A stretch of DNA of 64,000 nt, taken from NCBI RefSeq assembly GCF_026686735.1, contig NZ_CP113432.1:5755001-5819000 (forward strand). The letters are read 5' to 3'. Position numbers and translations under genes: made by a program. The notes beneath the pieces were generated by a model that was given only the letters and a program-made list of their open reading frames with translations, did no database searches and was not told where the DNA came from. Below are positions 18,111 to 27,922 of this stretch, piece after piece; within the stretch, counting starts at the first letter, position 1, and every line of letters starts with the position of its first letter. The DNA is from Pseudomonas triclosanedens (GTDB lineage: Bacteria; Pseudomonadota; Gammaproteobacteria; Pseudomonadales; Pseudomonadaceae).

Positions 18111-19063
18111 AGTTCGTATCTTTCGCCCAGAACTTCGAGGACGTCATGCTGTGGCGCGCCCTGAAGCACATTCAGAATGGATTCTATGTGGATGTCGGGG
18201 CGTTCTCGCCGGATCTGGATTCCGTGACCAAGGCCTTCTACAACGCGGGCTGGTCAGGCATCAATATCGAGCCGAATCCGGACTTCGCCGTGCCGTACCA
18301 GGTAAACCGCCCTCGCGACATTCTGGTGACCGACGCCGTATCCGACTCCTCCGGCGAGCAGGAGATCTACATCGTCCCAAGCACCGGCCTGACATCGATG
18401 GACCAGGGCGTGGCGGACCATCACGCCGACAAAGGCTGGACCGTGGAGCCGATCAAGGTGCGGGTTCGTACGCTTGCGGAAATTCTCGAGGAGCACGCTC
18501 CTGGCCGGGATATCCATTTCCTCAAGATCGATGTCGAGGGCCTCGAAGAAAACGTCATCCGTGGCAATGACTGGGAACGCTTCCGCCCCTGGATTCTGGT
18601 GATCGAAGCAACGTTCCCGATGAGCCAGGTCGAATCGCACGCCAGCTGGGAGCCCCTGATTCTGAAAGCCGGCTACCACTTCGTGTATGCGGACGGACTC
18701 AACCGCTTCTACGTCGCCGACAACCACCTCGAGTTGACGGCCGCATTCAAGTATCCGCCCAACGTCTTCGATAATTTCGTCCGTCATGACCTCGTCGAGG
18801 AACAGGCACACGCCGCCAGCTCTCAGGAAGAGGTCGTCAAGCTCAATCAGGCGATCAGCCTGAGCTCGGAAAGGATCAACATCCTCAATGCCCAGTTGGA
18901 ACAGAGCAGGGCCGACCTCAAGAGCTGCGAACAGGAGCGAGCGACCCTATCCTCCCAGCGCCAGGCTCTTTCGGAGCAGATCCAGGCGCTGGTCAGCTCT
19001 ACGTCCTGGCGAGTCACGCGTCCCCTGCGAGCTTTCAAGAACCTGCTCGGCCAACGTAACTGA
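18107..19063 (+). CDS. FkbM-family methyltransferase with C-terminal coiled coil
   Basis: 318 residues; ATG overlaps the wzt stop by four bases. The methyltransferase part has GFYVDVGAFSPDLDSVTKAFY (SAM-binding), IEPNPDF, and HFLKIDVEGLEENVI, the FkbM signature. Residues about 230-295 are a charged coiled coil rich in Glu, Gln and Ser, ending in SSTSWRVTRPLRAFKNL. The same SSxSW-T-P-R tail motif occurs in the sulfotransferase fusion at 33663. In Wzm/Wzt systems a non-reducing-end methyltransferase with a coiled coil often acts as chain terminator and ruler (as WbdD does, by a different methyltransferase fold); that role is proposed here by position and architecture only. Confidence 0.85.
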   Translation: MKFVSFAQNFEDVMLWRALKHIQNGFYVDVGAFSPDLDSVTKAFYNAGWSGINIEPNPDFAVPYQVNRPRDILVTDAVSDSSGEQEIYIVPSTGLTSMDQGVADHHADKGWTVEPIKVRVRTLAEILEEHAPGRDIHFLKIDVEGLEENVIRGNDWERFRPWILVIEATFPMSQVESHASWEPLILKAGYHFVYADGLNRFYVADNHLELTAAFKYPPNVFDNFVRHDLVEEQAHAASSQEEVVKLNQAISLSSERINILNAQLEQSRADLKSCEQERATLSSQRQALSEQIQALVSSTSWRVTRPLRAFKNLLGQRN

Positions 19064-19078
19064 CGGGAGATTCATTTC

Positions 19079-20305
19079 ATGAAGAAAACAGCCCTCCTGC
19101 TCAGTACCTACCCATTCAAGGTTCCCCGCCACGGCGGCCAGATCCGTCTGGACAGCATCGCACGCGCCTATCGCGACGCTGGCTGGCAACTGGTCAGCAT
19201 CGCTGTGTATGAATCGGAAAGCCACAACCCCGATCTGGTCCAATCTTGTGATGTCCCATTCAACTTCGATTCGCCCTACCGCTTCTACCAGGGCAATCGA
19301 TCCATCCCGATGATCACCGACCTGCTCTCGGGGGCCTTTGCGTGCGCCGAGGATGGTGGCTTCCCGCAGATCCGCAACAAACTTCCGGAGCGCCTGGACG
19401 TCATTCATGTCGAGCAGCCCTGGCTGTGGCCGCTGGCAAAGAAGATCCGGGCAATGCCGCAGTACAGCCACTGCCTGCTGATCTACGGATCGCAGAATAT
19501 CGAAGAGCCACTCAAGCGCGACATCTTCCAGAGCTATAAGATCGTCGACGCGGAAGACGCGTTGCAGGATGTTCTGAAGCTCGAGCGACAGGCCACCCAG
19601 GAGGCCGACATATCTCTCGCCGTTACCCAGAGCGACCTGGCAGTCATACGCTCCTGGGGCGCGAAGAACGCGATGCTCGCAGCCAACGGCATAGCCCACT
19701 GGCAGGCTGATGACAGAGACCTCGAGAACTGGAAGCAGAAGTTGCCCGATGCCCCGTGGATTCTCTATGTTGCCAGCGCCCATCCGCCAAACTTCACAGG
19801 CTTCGTTTCCTGTGTGGGCGATACGCTGGGCTGCATACCACCGGACAGCCGACTGGTAGTAGCCGGCAGCGTCTGCGAGCACCTTTATCGGGAGCTGTCC
19901 AAGACGCGCTGGCATTCGTTGAATCTTTCCCGGATGCAGTTCCTCTACGTCCTGTCAGACGAAGACCTGGCCGCGGTCAAAAGCCTCGCGCACGCTTTCC
20001 TGTTGCCCATCCCTCATGGTGGTGGCTCGAATATCAAGACTGCTGAGGCGATCTACTCCGGCAAGCATGTCGTTGGATCGGAAACCGCCTTCCGGGGCTT
20101 CGAAGACTACCTCGATCTGCCGCAGATCAACGTCGCCCGCAGTCCCAAGGACTTCCAGCATGCCATGCGCAAACTCCTGGGCGAAAACCACGGAGGTACC
20201 ACAGAGGCAGGTAGCGGAAGCAGGAAGGCCCTGCTTTGGTCTCAAACCCTGGCGAACATTCCCAAGGAAGCTGAAAAGCTGTTGAACAAGAGCAGTATCG
20301 CATGA
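19079..20305 (+). CDS. Glycosyltransferase, GT-B fold (family 4-like)
   Basis: 408 residues. N-terminal Rossmann-like half starts LLLSTYPFKVPRHGGQIRLDSIARAYRDAG; C-terminal half contains VAGSVCEHLYREL and IPHGGGSNIKTAEAIYSGKHVVGS, the nucleotide-sugar binding loop pattern of GT4-like enzymes. GGGAGA precedes the start. It overlaps the next glycosyltransferase by four bases, so the three transferases are one translational unit. Donor and acceptor sugars are unknown. Confidence 0.85.
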   Translation: MKKTALLLSTYPFKVPRHGGQIRLDSIARAYRDAGWQLVSIAVYESESHNPDLVQSCDVPFNFDSPYRFYQGNRSIPMITDLLSGAFACAEDGGFPQIRNKLPERLDVIHVEQPWLWPLAKKIRAMPQYSHCLLIYGSQNIEEPLKRDIFQSYKIVDAEDALQDVLKLERQATQEADISLAVTQSDLAVIRSWGAKNAMLAANGIAHWQADDRDLENWKQKLPDAPWILYVASAHPPNFTGFVSCVGDTLGCIPPDSRLVVAGSVCEHLYRELSKTRWHSLNLSRMQFLYVLSDEDLAAVKSLAHAFLLPIPHGGGSNIKTAEAIYSGKHVVGSETAFRGFEDYLDLPQINVARSPKDFQHAMRKLLGENHGGTTEAGSGSRKALLWSQTLANIPKEAEKLLNKSSIA

Positions 20306-21780
20306 GCACCATCTGGCTTGATGTCACCACAACCCTGTCCTGGCAGCGCCCCGCCGTTGGCGTAGTCAGGGTCGAAGCAGAGTGCGCCAAGAGCGCACTG
20401 TCAGGGAAAGCCGGCAATCTGCCCATCCGCTTCTGCGCCTTCAACCGGGATACCGGGTTCTTCGAGATCGCTGCCGCTGACCTGAAGGGAGCGCTCGAGA
20501 GAATCGACGGCGTAGAGCACGCGAAACCAAACTCCCCCCAGACGCCGGGTTCGCCAGCGAGCGCCCCGCAGAAAGCACCCTTGGTCGAACGACTGAAACA
20601 ACTGACTCTTCGGCTCTGCAGTCGCCTGCCGTCACGTTACTCCTCGCGCCTGCTGCATTTCGCCATGTCCCGCAAAGCCGGCATTCTCGAGATGATCCAC
20701 GGCCTGCGTCTGATCAAGCACGCGCTGCAGTCCCTGGCTCTCAGCCTTATCCGGCGGCGAGCCCAACCTGCCCCCCAACAGGCCATCGTGCAGCCAGTCA
20801 CGGCTCTGGCAAGAGCAGAACCGCCCTTCAAGGCTGGAGACGTCTACATTTCTCTCGGCCTGGATTGGAATGACAAGGACCTGCCGCAACTGCGCCAACT
20901 CAAGCGCAAGCTTGGACTTCGGGTGCTCCTGTGCTGCTACGACGTTATTCCGGTCAAAGCGCCGCAACTCTGCGCAGGCGATGTTGCGCCGTTCTTCTCG
21001 AACTACTTTTCGAATCTGGCCGAGGCAGCCGACAAGGTGGTGTGTATTTCCCGCTGCTCGGAACGGGACCTGCTGGGCCTGCTGGACACTCTCGGCGCGC
21101 CAGTACCCGAAACATCGGTGATTACCCTGGGCTCCGATCTTCCTCGCCCGGTGAAAAAGCAGCCAGAGATCGACCGCCCGTACATCCTGTTCGTCTCGAC
21201 CATCGAGCGACGCAAGAACCACGAAGTGCTCTACCGGGCCTATACACGCTTGCTCGACGCCGGTGTGACCGACTTGCCGCTGATGGTCTTCGTCGGTATG
21301 AGCGGCTGGGGTATCAGCGAGCTGCTCAATGACCTGCGCCTGGACGAGCGCATCAAGGGGCATATCGAGATGCGCACCAACGTGACCGACGAGGAGCTGA
21401 ACGGGCTGTATGGCAATGCACTGTTCACCGTCTATCCCTCTCTGTACGAGGGATGGGGCTTGCCGGTTGCCGAGAGCCTTGCCCACGGGAAATTCTGCCT
21501 GTCGTCCGATGCGGCCTCCCTGCCCGAAGTTGGCGGCGAGTTTGTTGAATACCTCGACCCACTCAGCGTACCGGCCTGGGCCGAGCGGATTCTCTTCTAT
21601 GCACGCCATCCCGAAGAGCTGGCTCGCAAAGAGCAGGTCATCGCTACCCGGTACGTGGCACCGTCCTGGAGTGACACCGCTCGCTCGATCTTCGACAAGG
21701 CTCATGAACTGGCAAATCAGTCTGCGCCCACGAGCGAGTCCCGCAACCCATCGCAGAAAGCTCCAGAGCATCACCAATGA
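20302..21780 (+). CDS. Glycosyltransferase family 4, first of a tandem pair
   Basis: 492 residues. Starts MSTIWLDVTTTLSWQRPAVG and has an N-terminal region of about 290 residues with a low-complexity linker, then a GT-B C-terminal domain with ERRKNHEVLYRAYTRLL, FVGMSGWGI and FTVYPSLYEGWGLPVAESL (EX7E motif of GT4 retaining enzymes). It is clearly paralogous to the gene directly downstream. Length and family fit rhamnosyltransferases of A-band synthesis such as WbpX, but I do not assert identity. Overlaps both neighbours by four bases. Confidence 0.87.
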   Translation: MSTIWLDVTTTLSWQRPAVGVVRVEAECAKSALSGKAGNLPIRFCAFNRDTGFFEIAAADLKGALERIDGVEHAKPNSPQTPGSPASAPQKAPLVERLKQLTLRLCSRLPSRYSSRLLHFAMSRKAGILEMIHGLRLIKHALQSLALSLIRRRAQPAPQQAIVQPVTALARAEPPFKAGDVYISLGLDWNDKDLPQLRQLKRKLGLRVLLCCYDVIPVKAPQLCAGDVAPFFSNYFSNLAEAADKVVCISRCSERDLLGLLDTLGAPVPETSVITLGSDLPRPVKKQPEIDRPYILFVSTIERRKNHEVLYRAYTRLLDAGVTDLPLMVFVGMSGWGISELLNDLRLDERIKGHIEMRTNVTDEELNGLYGNALFTVYPSLYEGWGLPVAESLAHGKFCLSSDAASLPEVGGEFVEYLDPLSVPAWAERILFYARHPEELARKEQVIATRYVAPSWSDTARSIFDKAHELANQSAPTSESRNPSQKAPEHHQ

Positions 21781-23207
21781 ATACCATCTGGATTGATATC
21801 ACCACCCTGCTGGCCTGGAAACGTCCTGCCGTTGGCATCGTGCGCGTTGAAGCCGAGTGCGTACGCTACGCTCTGACGCATACCGAACATCCAGTGCGCT
21901 TCTGCGCCTTCGATCAGCTGAACGGCTATCGGGAAATCGGTGCGGACCAGGTCAAATCCTGCCTGGACAGCCTCGGCAAACCATCTGCGGATGCGAGTCC
22001 CAGCGTTCCTGTGCACTTCGTGAAACCCAGGTTATCCACGGAAGAGCGCCTCAAGCAGCTACTCCGCAAACTGCTCTGCTGGCTGCCTGAACAACCCCGG
22101 GCACGCCTCTTCCTGATTCTGCGTAACCGTCGGCACCACTTCCAGGAACTGCTGCAGGGGATGCGCCACATCAAGAGCGCCATCAAGCAGTTGCTTCGCC
22201 CGGTACAGGCCGCGCCCACTCAGCCCCCGCAGCAAACCAACTCGGCTCGTGGCACCCCACCGTTCGCCCGTTCGGATATCTATATCTCGCTCGGGCTGGA
22301 CTGGGACGACAAGGATCTGGCCTATCTACACGCGCTCAAGCGAAAGCTGGATCTGAAGATCCTGCTGTGCTGCCACGACGTAATCCCGGTGAAGCTTCCC
22401 CATCTTTGCGTGGAAAGCGTTTCGGCGATGTTCTCGCGCTATTTCGCCAACGTCGCCTGGAATGCCGACAAGATCGTCTGCGTCTCTCGCTGCTCTGAGA
22501 GAGACCTGCTGAGCATGCTCGACACTCTCGGCACACCGATTCCAAAGACCGTGGTGATCAATCACGGTTCGGAGCTACCGCCGGCGCTTGAGGCGCCGGA
22601 AGACACCATCGGCGTCCCGTACATCCTCTATGTATCGACAATCGAGCGACGCAAGAACCACGAGACACTCTACCGAGCCTACACACGACTATTGGATCGC
22701 GGCGAGAAGAACCTCCCCAAGCTGATTTTCGTTGGCATGCACGGCTGGGGAATCGATGGTCTGCTAGCTGACCTGAAGCTCGATCCACGTACTCAGGGTC
22801 TGATCGAGATTCGAGGCCACGTGAACGACGCAGAACTCGCCTCGCTCTACAAGAACGCCCTGTTCACTGTCTATCCATCGCTTTACGAAGGATGGGGGCT
22901 GCCAGTAGCGGAAAGCCTCGCATATGGCAAGTTCTGCCTCGCCTCCAACGCCGCCTCGATACCCGAAGTGGGGGGCGAACTGGTCGACTACGTCGACCCC
23001 TGGGATATACCGGCCTGGGAGGATCGCCTGGGTTACTACTTCGCCAATCCGAATGAAATCCGGCGGCGCGAACAGCTGATCGCAGACAGTTACAAGGCTA
23101 AGCCGTGGAGCGTCACCGCATCGGAGATACTCACCGCGGCCGCATCACTGAGCCCCTCTGGCGAGGTCAGTGAAAAGAGCCCGACCGCAGAAACGCACCT
23201 CCGCTGA
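21777..23207 (+). CDS. Glycosyltransferase family 4, second of a tandem pair
   Basis: 476 residues. Same architecture and nearly the same motifs as the preceding gene: start MNTIWIDITTLLAWKRPAVG, core SLGLDWDDKDL, ERRKNHETLYRAYTRLLD and FTVYPSLYEGWGLPVAESLA. The N-terminal linker (about residues 60-160) has diverged most. A tandem duplication followed by specialisation is likely, giving two linkages in one repeat unit. Last intact gene before the IS-disrupted gmd; a 127-base gap separates its stop from the original gmd start. Confidence 0.87.
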   Translation: MNTIWIDITTLLAWKRPAVGIVRVEAECVRYALTHTEHPVRFCAFDQLNGYREIGADQVKSCLDSLGKPSADASPSVPVHFVKPRLSTEERLKQLLRKLLCWLPEQPRARLFLILRNRRHHFQELLQGMRHIKSAIKQLLRPVQAAPTQPPQQTNSARGTPPFARSDIYISLGLDWDDKDLAYLHALKRKLDLKILLCCHDVIPVKLPHLCVESVSAMFSRYFANVAWNADKIVCVSRCSERDLLSMLDTLGTPIPKTVVINHGSELPPALEAPEDTIGVPYILYVSTIERRKNHETLYRAYTRLLDRGEKNLPKLIFVGMHGWGIDGLLADLKLDPRTQGLIEIRGHVNDAELASLYKNALFTVYPSLYEGWGLPVAESLAYGKFCLASNAASIPEVGGELVDYVDPWDIPAWEDRLGYYFANPNEIRRREQLIADSYKAKPWSVTASEILTAAASLSPSGEVSEKSPTAETHLR

Positions 23208-23346
23208 ACCACCCGACTCGCGGTCTGCGTACCCAACGCACCGCAGTTGTAAGATGGCCACTAGGCTTTCGGCTGAGAATGCCCTGCGGCCGCCACATTT
23301 TTTGCGATCCTTGCGAAGGACTAGAAGGAACACCATGAATGCTGTA

Positions 23347-23358
23347 ATGGACTCTCCC
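23347..23358 (+). repeat. Left inverted repeat of the IS1111-type element
   Basis: ATGGACTCTCCC; perfect inverse of 24706-24717. It begins immediately after the fourth gmd codon. Confidence 0.85.
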
Positions 23359-23411
23359 TGCGCCACAGTTCTATACCGAGAACGGTGGTGGCTGAAATTG
23401 GGAGTGTTGTG

Positions 23412-24455
23412 ATGAAGCGAATTGCGGTTGATCTGGCCAAGTCCGTTTACCAAGTTGCCGAGAGTGTCCGTTCCGGCCAAGTGGTGCAGCGCAAGCGGCT
23501 GAACCGAGAGGCGTTTAGGCGATATATACAGGAGCAAGCCGAGCCGGTCGAGTGGGTGATGGAGGCCTGCGGTACGGCCCATTACTGGGGGCGCGTGGCG
23601 CAGGCACTGGGCCATTCGGTAAAGCTGATCCACCCGCGCTATGTGCGCCCGTATCGCCGCCGCAACAAGACCGACCGCAACGACTGCGATGCGATGCTAG
23701 AAGCCGCGCGCTGCAAGGATATCCATCCCGTGCCTGTGAAAACCCATGAGCAGCAACAGGTGCAGCAACTGCATGGGCTGCGCGAAACCTGGAAGAAAAG
23801 CCGTACTCAGCGGATCAACCTACTGCGCGGCATCCTGCGCGAAGCGGGCATCGAAGCTCCAGCCTCTACCGCCGCTTTTATCCGTGCCGCCCATGAGTTA
23901 GTTGAGCGCCCAGAAATCGCGCCCTTGAGCCATCAACTGCATATCGTCCTGGCGGAAATAAACCTGCACGAACAGTGCATGGTCGAGTGCGAGCAGCAAC
24001 TCAAACGCTGGCATGCCGACGATGAAGTCGTGCGCAAACTCGATGAAGTCAGCGGTATTGGCCTGTTGACCGCCAGCGCCCTGAAAACCGCAGTCGGCAA
24101 GCCCGAGCGCTTTGCCAATGGTCGCCAGCTCAGCGCTTGGCTGGGCATGACGCCGCGAGAGTTCAGCAGTGGTGAGCGGCGCAAACTGGGCCACATTAGC
24201 CGGCAAGGCAATGTATACGTGCGCACCCTGTTGATCCACGGCTCGCGCGCGGCCTTGTTGGCAGCGCAGCGCTGTCAGGCCCGGACACCCGAGAAACTGA
24301 CCCAGTTACAGCGCTGGGCCGTCGAGACGGCGGCACGTGTTGGCCACAACAAAGCGGCCGTGGCCTTGGCCAACAAGCTGGTTAGGATTTGCTGGGCGGT
24401 GTGGTGTCATGAGCGGCGATTTAGTGGTGACTGGCAAAGCGTAAAGCCCGCCTGA
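23412..24455 (+). CDS. IS110-family transposase (DEDD recombinase)
   Basis: 347 residues. The N-terminal RuvC-like DEDD domain shows IAVDLAKSVYQVA (first Asp), EWVMEACGTAHYWGR (Glu) and KTDRNDCDAM (Asp-Asp). The C-terminal transposase_20 domain has VSGIGLLTASALKTAVG, SAWLGMTPREFSSGERRKLGHISRQG, and the catalytic-serine region. Start at 23412 (MKRIAVDLAK) after GGAG; it overlaps the TGA that ends the reading frame from the captured gmd start (TGATG). Intact, so the element may still be mobile. Confidence 0.93.
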   Translation: MKRIAVDLAKSVYQVAESVRSGQVVQRKRLNREAFRRYIQEQAEPVEWVMEACGTAHYWGRVAQALGHSVKLIHPRYVRPYRRRNKTDRNDCDAMLEAARCKDIHPVPVKTHEQQQVQQLHGLRETWKKSRTQRINLLRGILREAGIEAPASTAAFIRAAHELVERPEIAPLSHQLHIVLAEINLHEQCMVECEQQLKRWHADDEVVRKLDEVSGIGLLTASALKTAVGKPERFANGRQLSAWLGMTPREFSSGERRKLGHISRQGNVYVRTLLIHGSRAALLAAQRCQARTPEKLTQLQRWAVETAARVGHNKAAVALANKLVRICWAVWCHERRFSGDWQSVKPA

Positions 24456-24705
24456 CGGCGGAGGTAATCAAGAAGGCGTGATGGTTTTCTTGTGGTTGTG
24501 GTGAGTAGCAGCACTGTCGGAACAGGCGAGTCCTGCAGCGGAATAAGGCCGATAACAATCATGATCTTCGTGATCGATTGAACGCTTGGCCCCCGCTGCG
24601 CGAACTACAGAATGGCCAGGGCGGTAGAGCCCAAAACAGGCCGGATATACGAATGCAACCGCGCTGACGACAAGTGCAAAAGAAAAGCTTTGCTCACTAC
24701 TTGTG
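24456..24705 (+). ncRNA. Candidate IS1111 guide (seek/bridge) RNA region
   Basis: The 3-prime non-coding end of the element. IS110-family elements encode a guide RNA in a non-coding end; in the IS1111 group it lies downstream of the transposase. Here 24549-24560 (CCGATAACAATC) is the reverse complement, with one mismatch, of gmd sequence 24724-24735 right at the insertion point, as expected of a target guide. RNA boundaries and fold were not computed. Confidence 0.45.
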
Positions 24706-24717
24706 GGGAGAGTCCAT
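24706..24717 (+). repeat. Right inverted repeat of the IS1111-type element
   Basis: GGGAGAGTCCAT, perfect inverse of 23347-23358; four bases (ATAA) remain before the gmd GCG codon. Confidence 0.85.
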
Positions 24718-24721
24718 ATAA

Positions 24722-25744
<1,023 letters not shown>

Positions 25745-25758
25745 TAAGGGGATTCTGC

Positions 25759-26652
25759 ATGCCAACCGCTCTGGTAACAGGCGCTTCGGGTTTCACCGGA
25801 CGCTACATGATCGACGTGCTGAAAAAGCGCGGATTCACTGTAGCCGGCCTCGGCAGCGAACCAACCAATGCCGATGAAACCCTGGCATGCGATCTGACCG
25901 ACGCCGCGGCCGTAAGGGCCGCCGTCGACAAGACCCAGCCCGACTGGGTAGTCCACCTGGCGGCGCTGGCCTTCGTCGGCCACACCGACCAGGAAGCGTT
26001 CTACCGCGTGAACGTCTTCGGCACGCTTAACCTGCTGGCCGCCCTCGCCGAGCAGAAGAAAGCTCCGCAACGCATCCTTGTCGCCAGCAGCGCCAACATC
26101 TATGGCACTCCCGGCATAGAAGTGATCAACGAGGATGTCTGCCCGGCCCCGGTCAACCACTACGCCTGCAGCAAGCTGGCGATGGAACACATGGTTGCAA
26201 CCTGGTTCGAGCGCCTGCCGATCGTCATGGCCCGGCCGTTCAACTACACCGGCCCCGGCCAGGACGAGCGCTTCCTGATCCCCAAGATCGTCGGGCACTT
26301 CGCCCGCAACGAAGCCACCATCGAACTGGGCAACCTGGACGTAAGCCGCGACTTCTCCGACGTACGGGATGTCGTTGAGGCATATGCCCGCCTGCTCGAA
26401 TCCGATGTGCGCGGAGAACGGGTCAACATCTGCTCCGGCCGCGCCATTGCCCTGCGCGAGATCATCTCGCAGATGGAAGACATCGCCGGCTACCGGATCA
26501 AGGTCGAGGTCAACCCTGCATTCGTTCGAGCCAACGAAATCCCCGTACTGCGCGGCGATAACCGACGCCTGCAGGCCGCCACGGGCTTCGCTCCCCGCCA
26601 GGATCTTCAGCAAACCCTGGAAGACATGCTGCAAGCAGCCCGCGCCAACTGA
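25759..26652 (+). CDS. rmd: GDP-6-deoxy-D-lyxo-4-hexulose reductase (GDP-D-rhamnose synthase)
   Basis: 297-residue short-chain dehydrogenase of the extended type: TALVTGASGFTGRYM (NAD(P)-binding), HLAALAFVGH, VASSANIYGTPG (catalytic Ser), HYACSKLAMEHM (YxxxK) and RPFNYTGPGQDERFLIPKI. It reduces the Gmd product to GDP-D-rhamnose. It follows gmd by 11 bases, the classical gmd-rmd pair, and has its own GGGG ribosome binding site. With gmd broken just upstream, its substrate may be missing in this strain. Confidence 0.9.
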   Translation: MPTALVTGASGFTGRYMIDVLKKRGFTVAGLGSEPTNADETLACDLTDAAAVRAAVDKTQPDWVVHLAALAFVGHTDQEAFYRVNVFGTLNLLAALAEQKKAPQRILVASSANIYGTPGIEVINEDVCPAPVNHYACSKLAMEHMVATWFERLPIVMARPFNYTGPGQDERFLIPKIVGHFARNEATIELGNLDVSRDFSDVRDVVEAYARLLESDVRGERVNICSGRAIALREIISQMEDIAGYRIKVEVNPAFVRANEIPVLRGDNRRLQAATGFAPRQDLQQTLEDMLQAARAN

Positions 26653-26666
26653 AACTGGAACACTTC

Positions 26667-27821
26667 ATGCGAATCGGACTCGGCACCACGGTGTGGGCCA
26701 AGGGCGCCAAGGCTGGCCATCTGGATGGCATCGGCGTTTATACCCAGGCACTGTGGCGTGGCATGCAGCAACGCGCCGCGATGGCGAACTCGGGCCTCAG
26801 CTTCACGCCCTTCGCCTTCGGTCGTGAGCTACCGGAACTGGAGTGCGGGCGGCCCCAGTCTGTCGCCGGACACTTCTCCGCCTACGCACTGCGCGCCGCG
26901 CTGCTTGGCGCATCCCGGCGGATTTCGGCGAATATCGCTCGCCAGGTCGACCTGTTCCACGCTACCGACCACCACATTCCCCAGCTCAAGGATGTCCCCG
27001 TCGTCGCCAACGTGATGGACCTCATCCCGATGCTCCACCCGGAATGGGCCTCACCGACCTTGCGCCAGGCGAAGAACTGGCTCTTCGGCAAGACCGTGCG
27101 CAGTGCAGCACACATCATCACCATCTCCGAGTACAGCAAGCGCGACCTGATCGAGCACCTGGGCATCGCAGCCGACGACATCTCGGTCACTCCGCTGGGC
27201 GTCGAGCCGGCGTACTTTCAGCGCATCGACGGCCAGCAGCGCCAGAAAGTCCTGGACAAGTGCAGCCTACGGCCTGGTTTCTTCCTCTGCATCGGCACCC
27301 TGCAGCCGCGGAAAAACCTCGGCCGCGTGCTGGCTGCGCATCGCTCGCTGCCCGAAGACGTGCGCAAGGCGCACCCACTGGTGGTAGTCGGCCGCGTCGG
27401 CTGGGGAGTGGACGAGCTGCTGCCGGAGCTCCAGGCGCTGGAGTCCCGTGGCGATGGCCGCTGGCTCGACTACCTGCCGCAGGCTGACGTCCTGGCGCTG
27501 CTGCAAAGCGCCGGTGCGATGGTATTCCCCTCGCTCTATGAAGGCTTCGGCCTGCCAGTGATCGAAGCCTTCGCCGCACGTTGCCCGGTCATCACCTCCA
27601 ACACGACCTCGCTGCCCGAAGTCGCGGGGGAGGCGGCACTGCTGGTCAATCCGCTGGACGACTCGGATATCGCCGCGGCGATGCTCGCAACGGTCGAGAA
27701 CCCCGACCTGACCGCGCAACGCGTCACGCAGGGCCACCTTCGTGCCCAGACATACTCCTGGGACGCCTGTTGCGGCAACACCCTGGATGTTTATCGAAAG
27801 GTCATTGCGCAATACCATTGA
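26667..27821 (+). CDS. wbpY: Glycosyltransferase family 4 (WbpY-like mannosyl/rhamnosyltransferase)
   Basis: 384 residues; GT-B enzyme. N-terminal half: HLDGIGVYTQALWRGM and LFHATDHHIPQLKDVPVVANVMDLIPML. C-terminal half: CIGTLQPRKNLGRVLAAH, VVVGRVGWGVDELL and FPSLYEGFGLPVIEAFA. This set is that of A-band WbpY and related polymerising transferases. Its place after rmd and before a WbpZ-like gene supports the symbol, which remains an inference by family and order. Confidence 0.78.
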   Translation: MRIGLGTTVWAKGAKAGHLDGIGVYTQALWRGMQQRAAMANSGLSFTPFAFGRELPELECGRPQSVAGHFSAYALRAALLGASRRISANIARQVDLFHATDHHIPQLKDVPVVANVMDLIPMLHPEWASPTLRQAKNWLFGKTVRSAAHIITISEYSKRDLIEHLGIAADDISVTPLGVEPAYFQRIDGQQRQKVLDKCSLRPGFFLCIGTLQPRKNLGRVLAAHRSLPEDVRKAHPLVVVGRVGWGVDELLPELQALESRGDGRWLDYLPQADVLALLQSAGAMVFPSLYEGFGLPVIEAFAARCPVITSNTTSLPEVAGEAALLVNPLDDSDIAAAMLATVENPDLTAQRVTQGHLRAQTYSWDACCGNTLDVYRKVIAQYH

Positions 27822-27922
27822 CCCTTTCGTAACCCACACCCGCGTGCACCGACCGAAACGACATTACCATGCCCCGAGCGCTCGCCTCGGGCTTCGAACC
27901 TCCTGCGGCACCGAGATACCAA

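Larger units (their letters stand above)
23347..24721 (+). mobile_element. IS110-family insertion sequence, IS1111-type
   Basis: About 1.375 kb. A DEDD transposase gene (23412) lies between perfect 12-bp inverted repeats ATGGACTCTCCC (23347-23358) and GGGAGAGTCCAT (24706-24717). No target duplication is seen, as usual for the family. Terminal repeats and a longer right-hand non-coding end (266 bases against 65 on the left) both match the IS1111 subgroup. The exact ends are fixed by the reading frame of gmd: removal of 23347-24721 rejoins it in frame. Confidence 0.85.
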
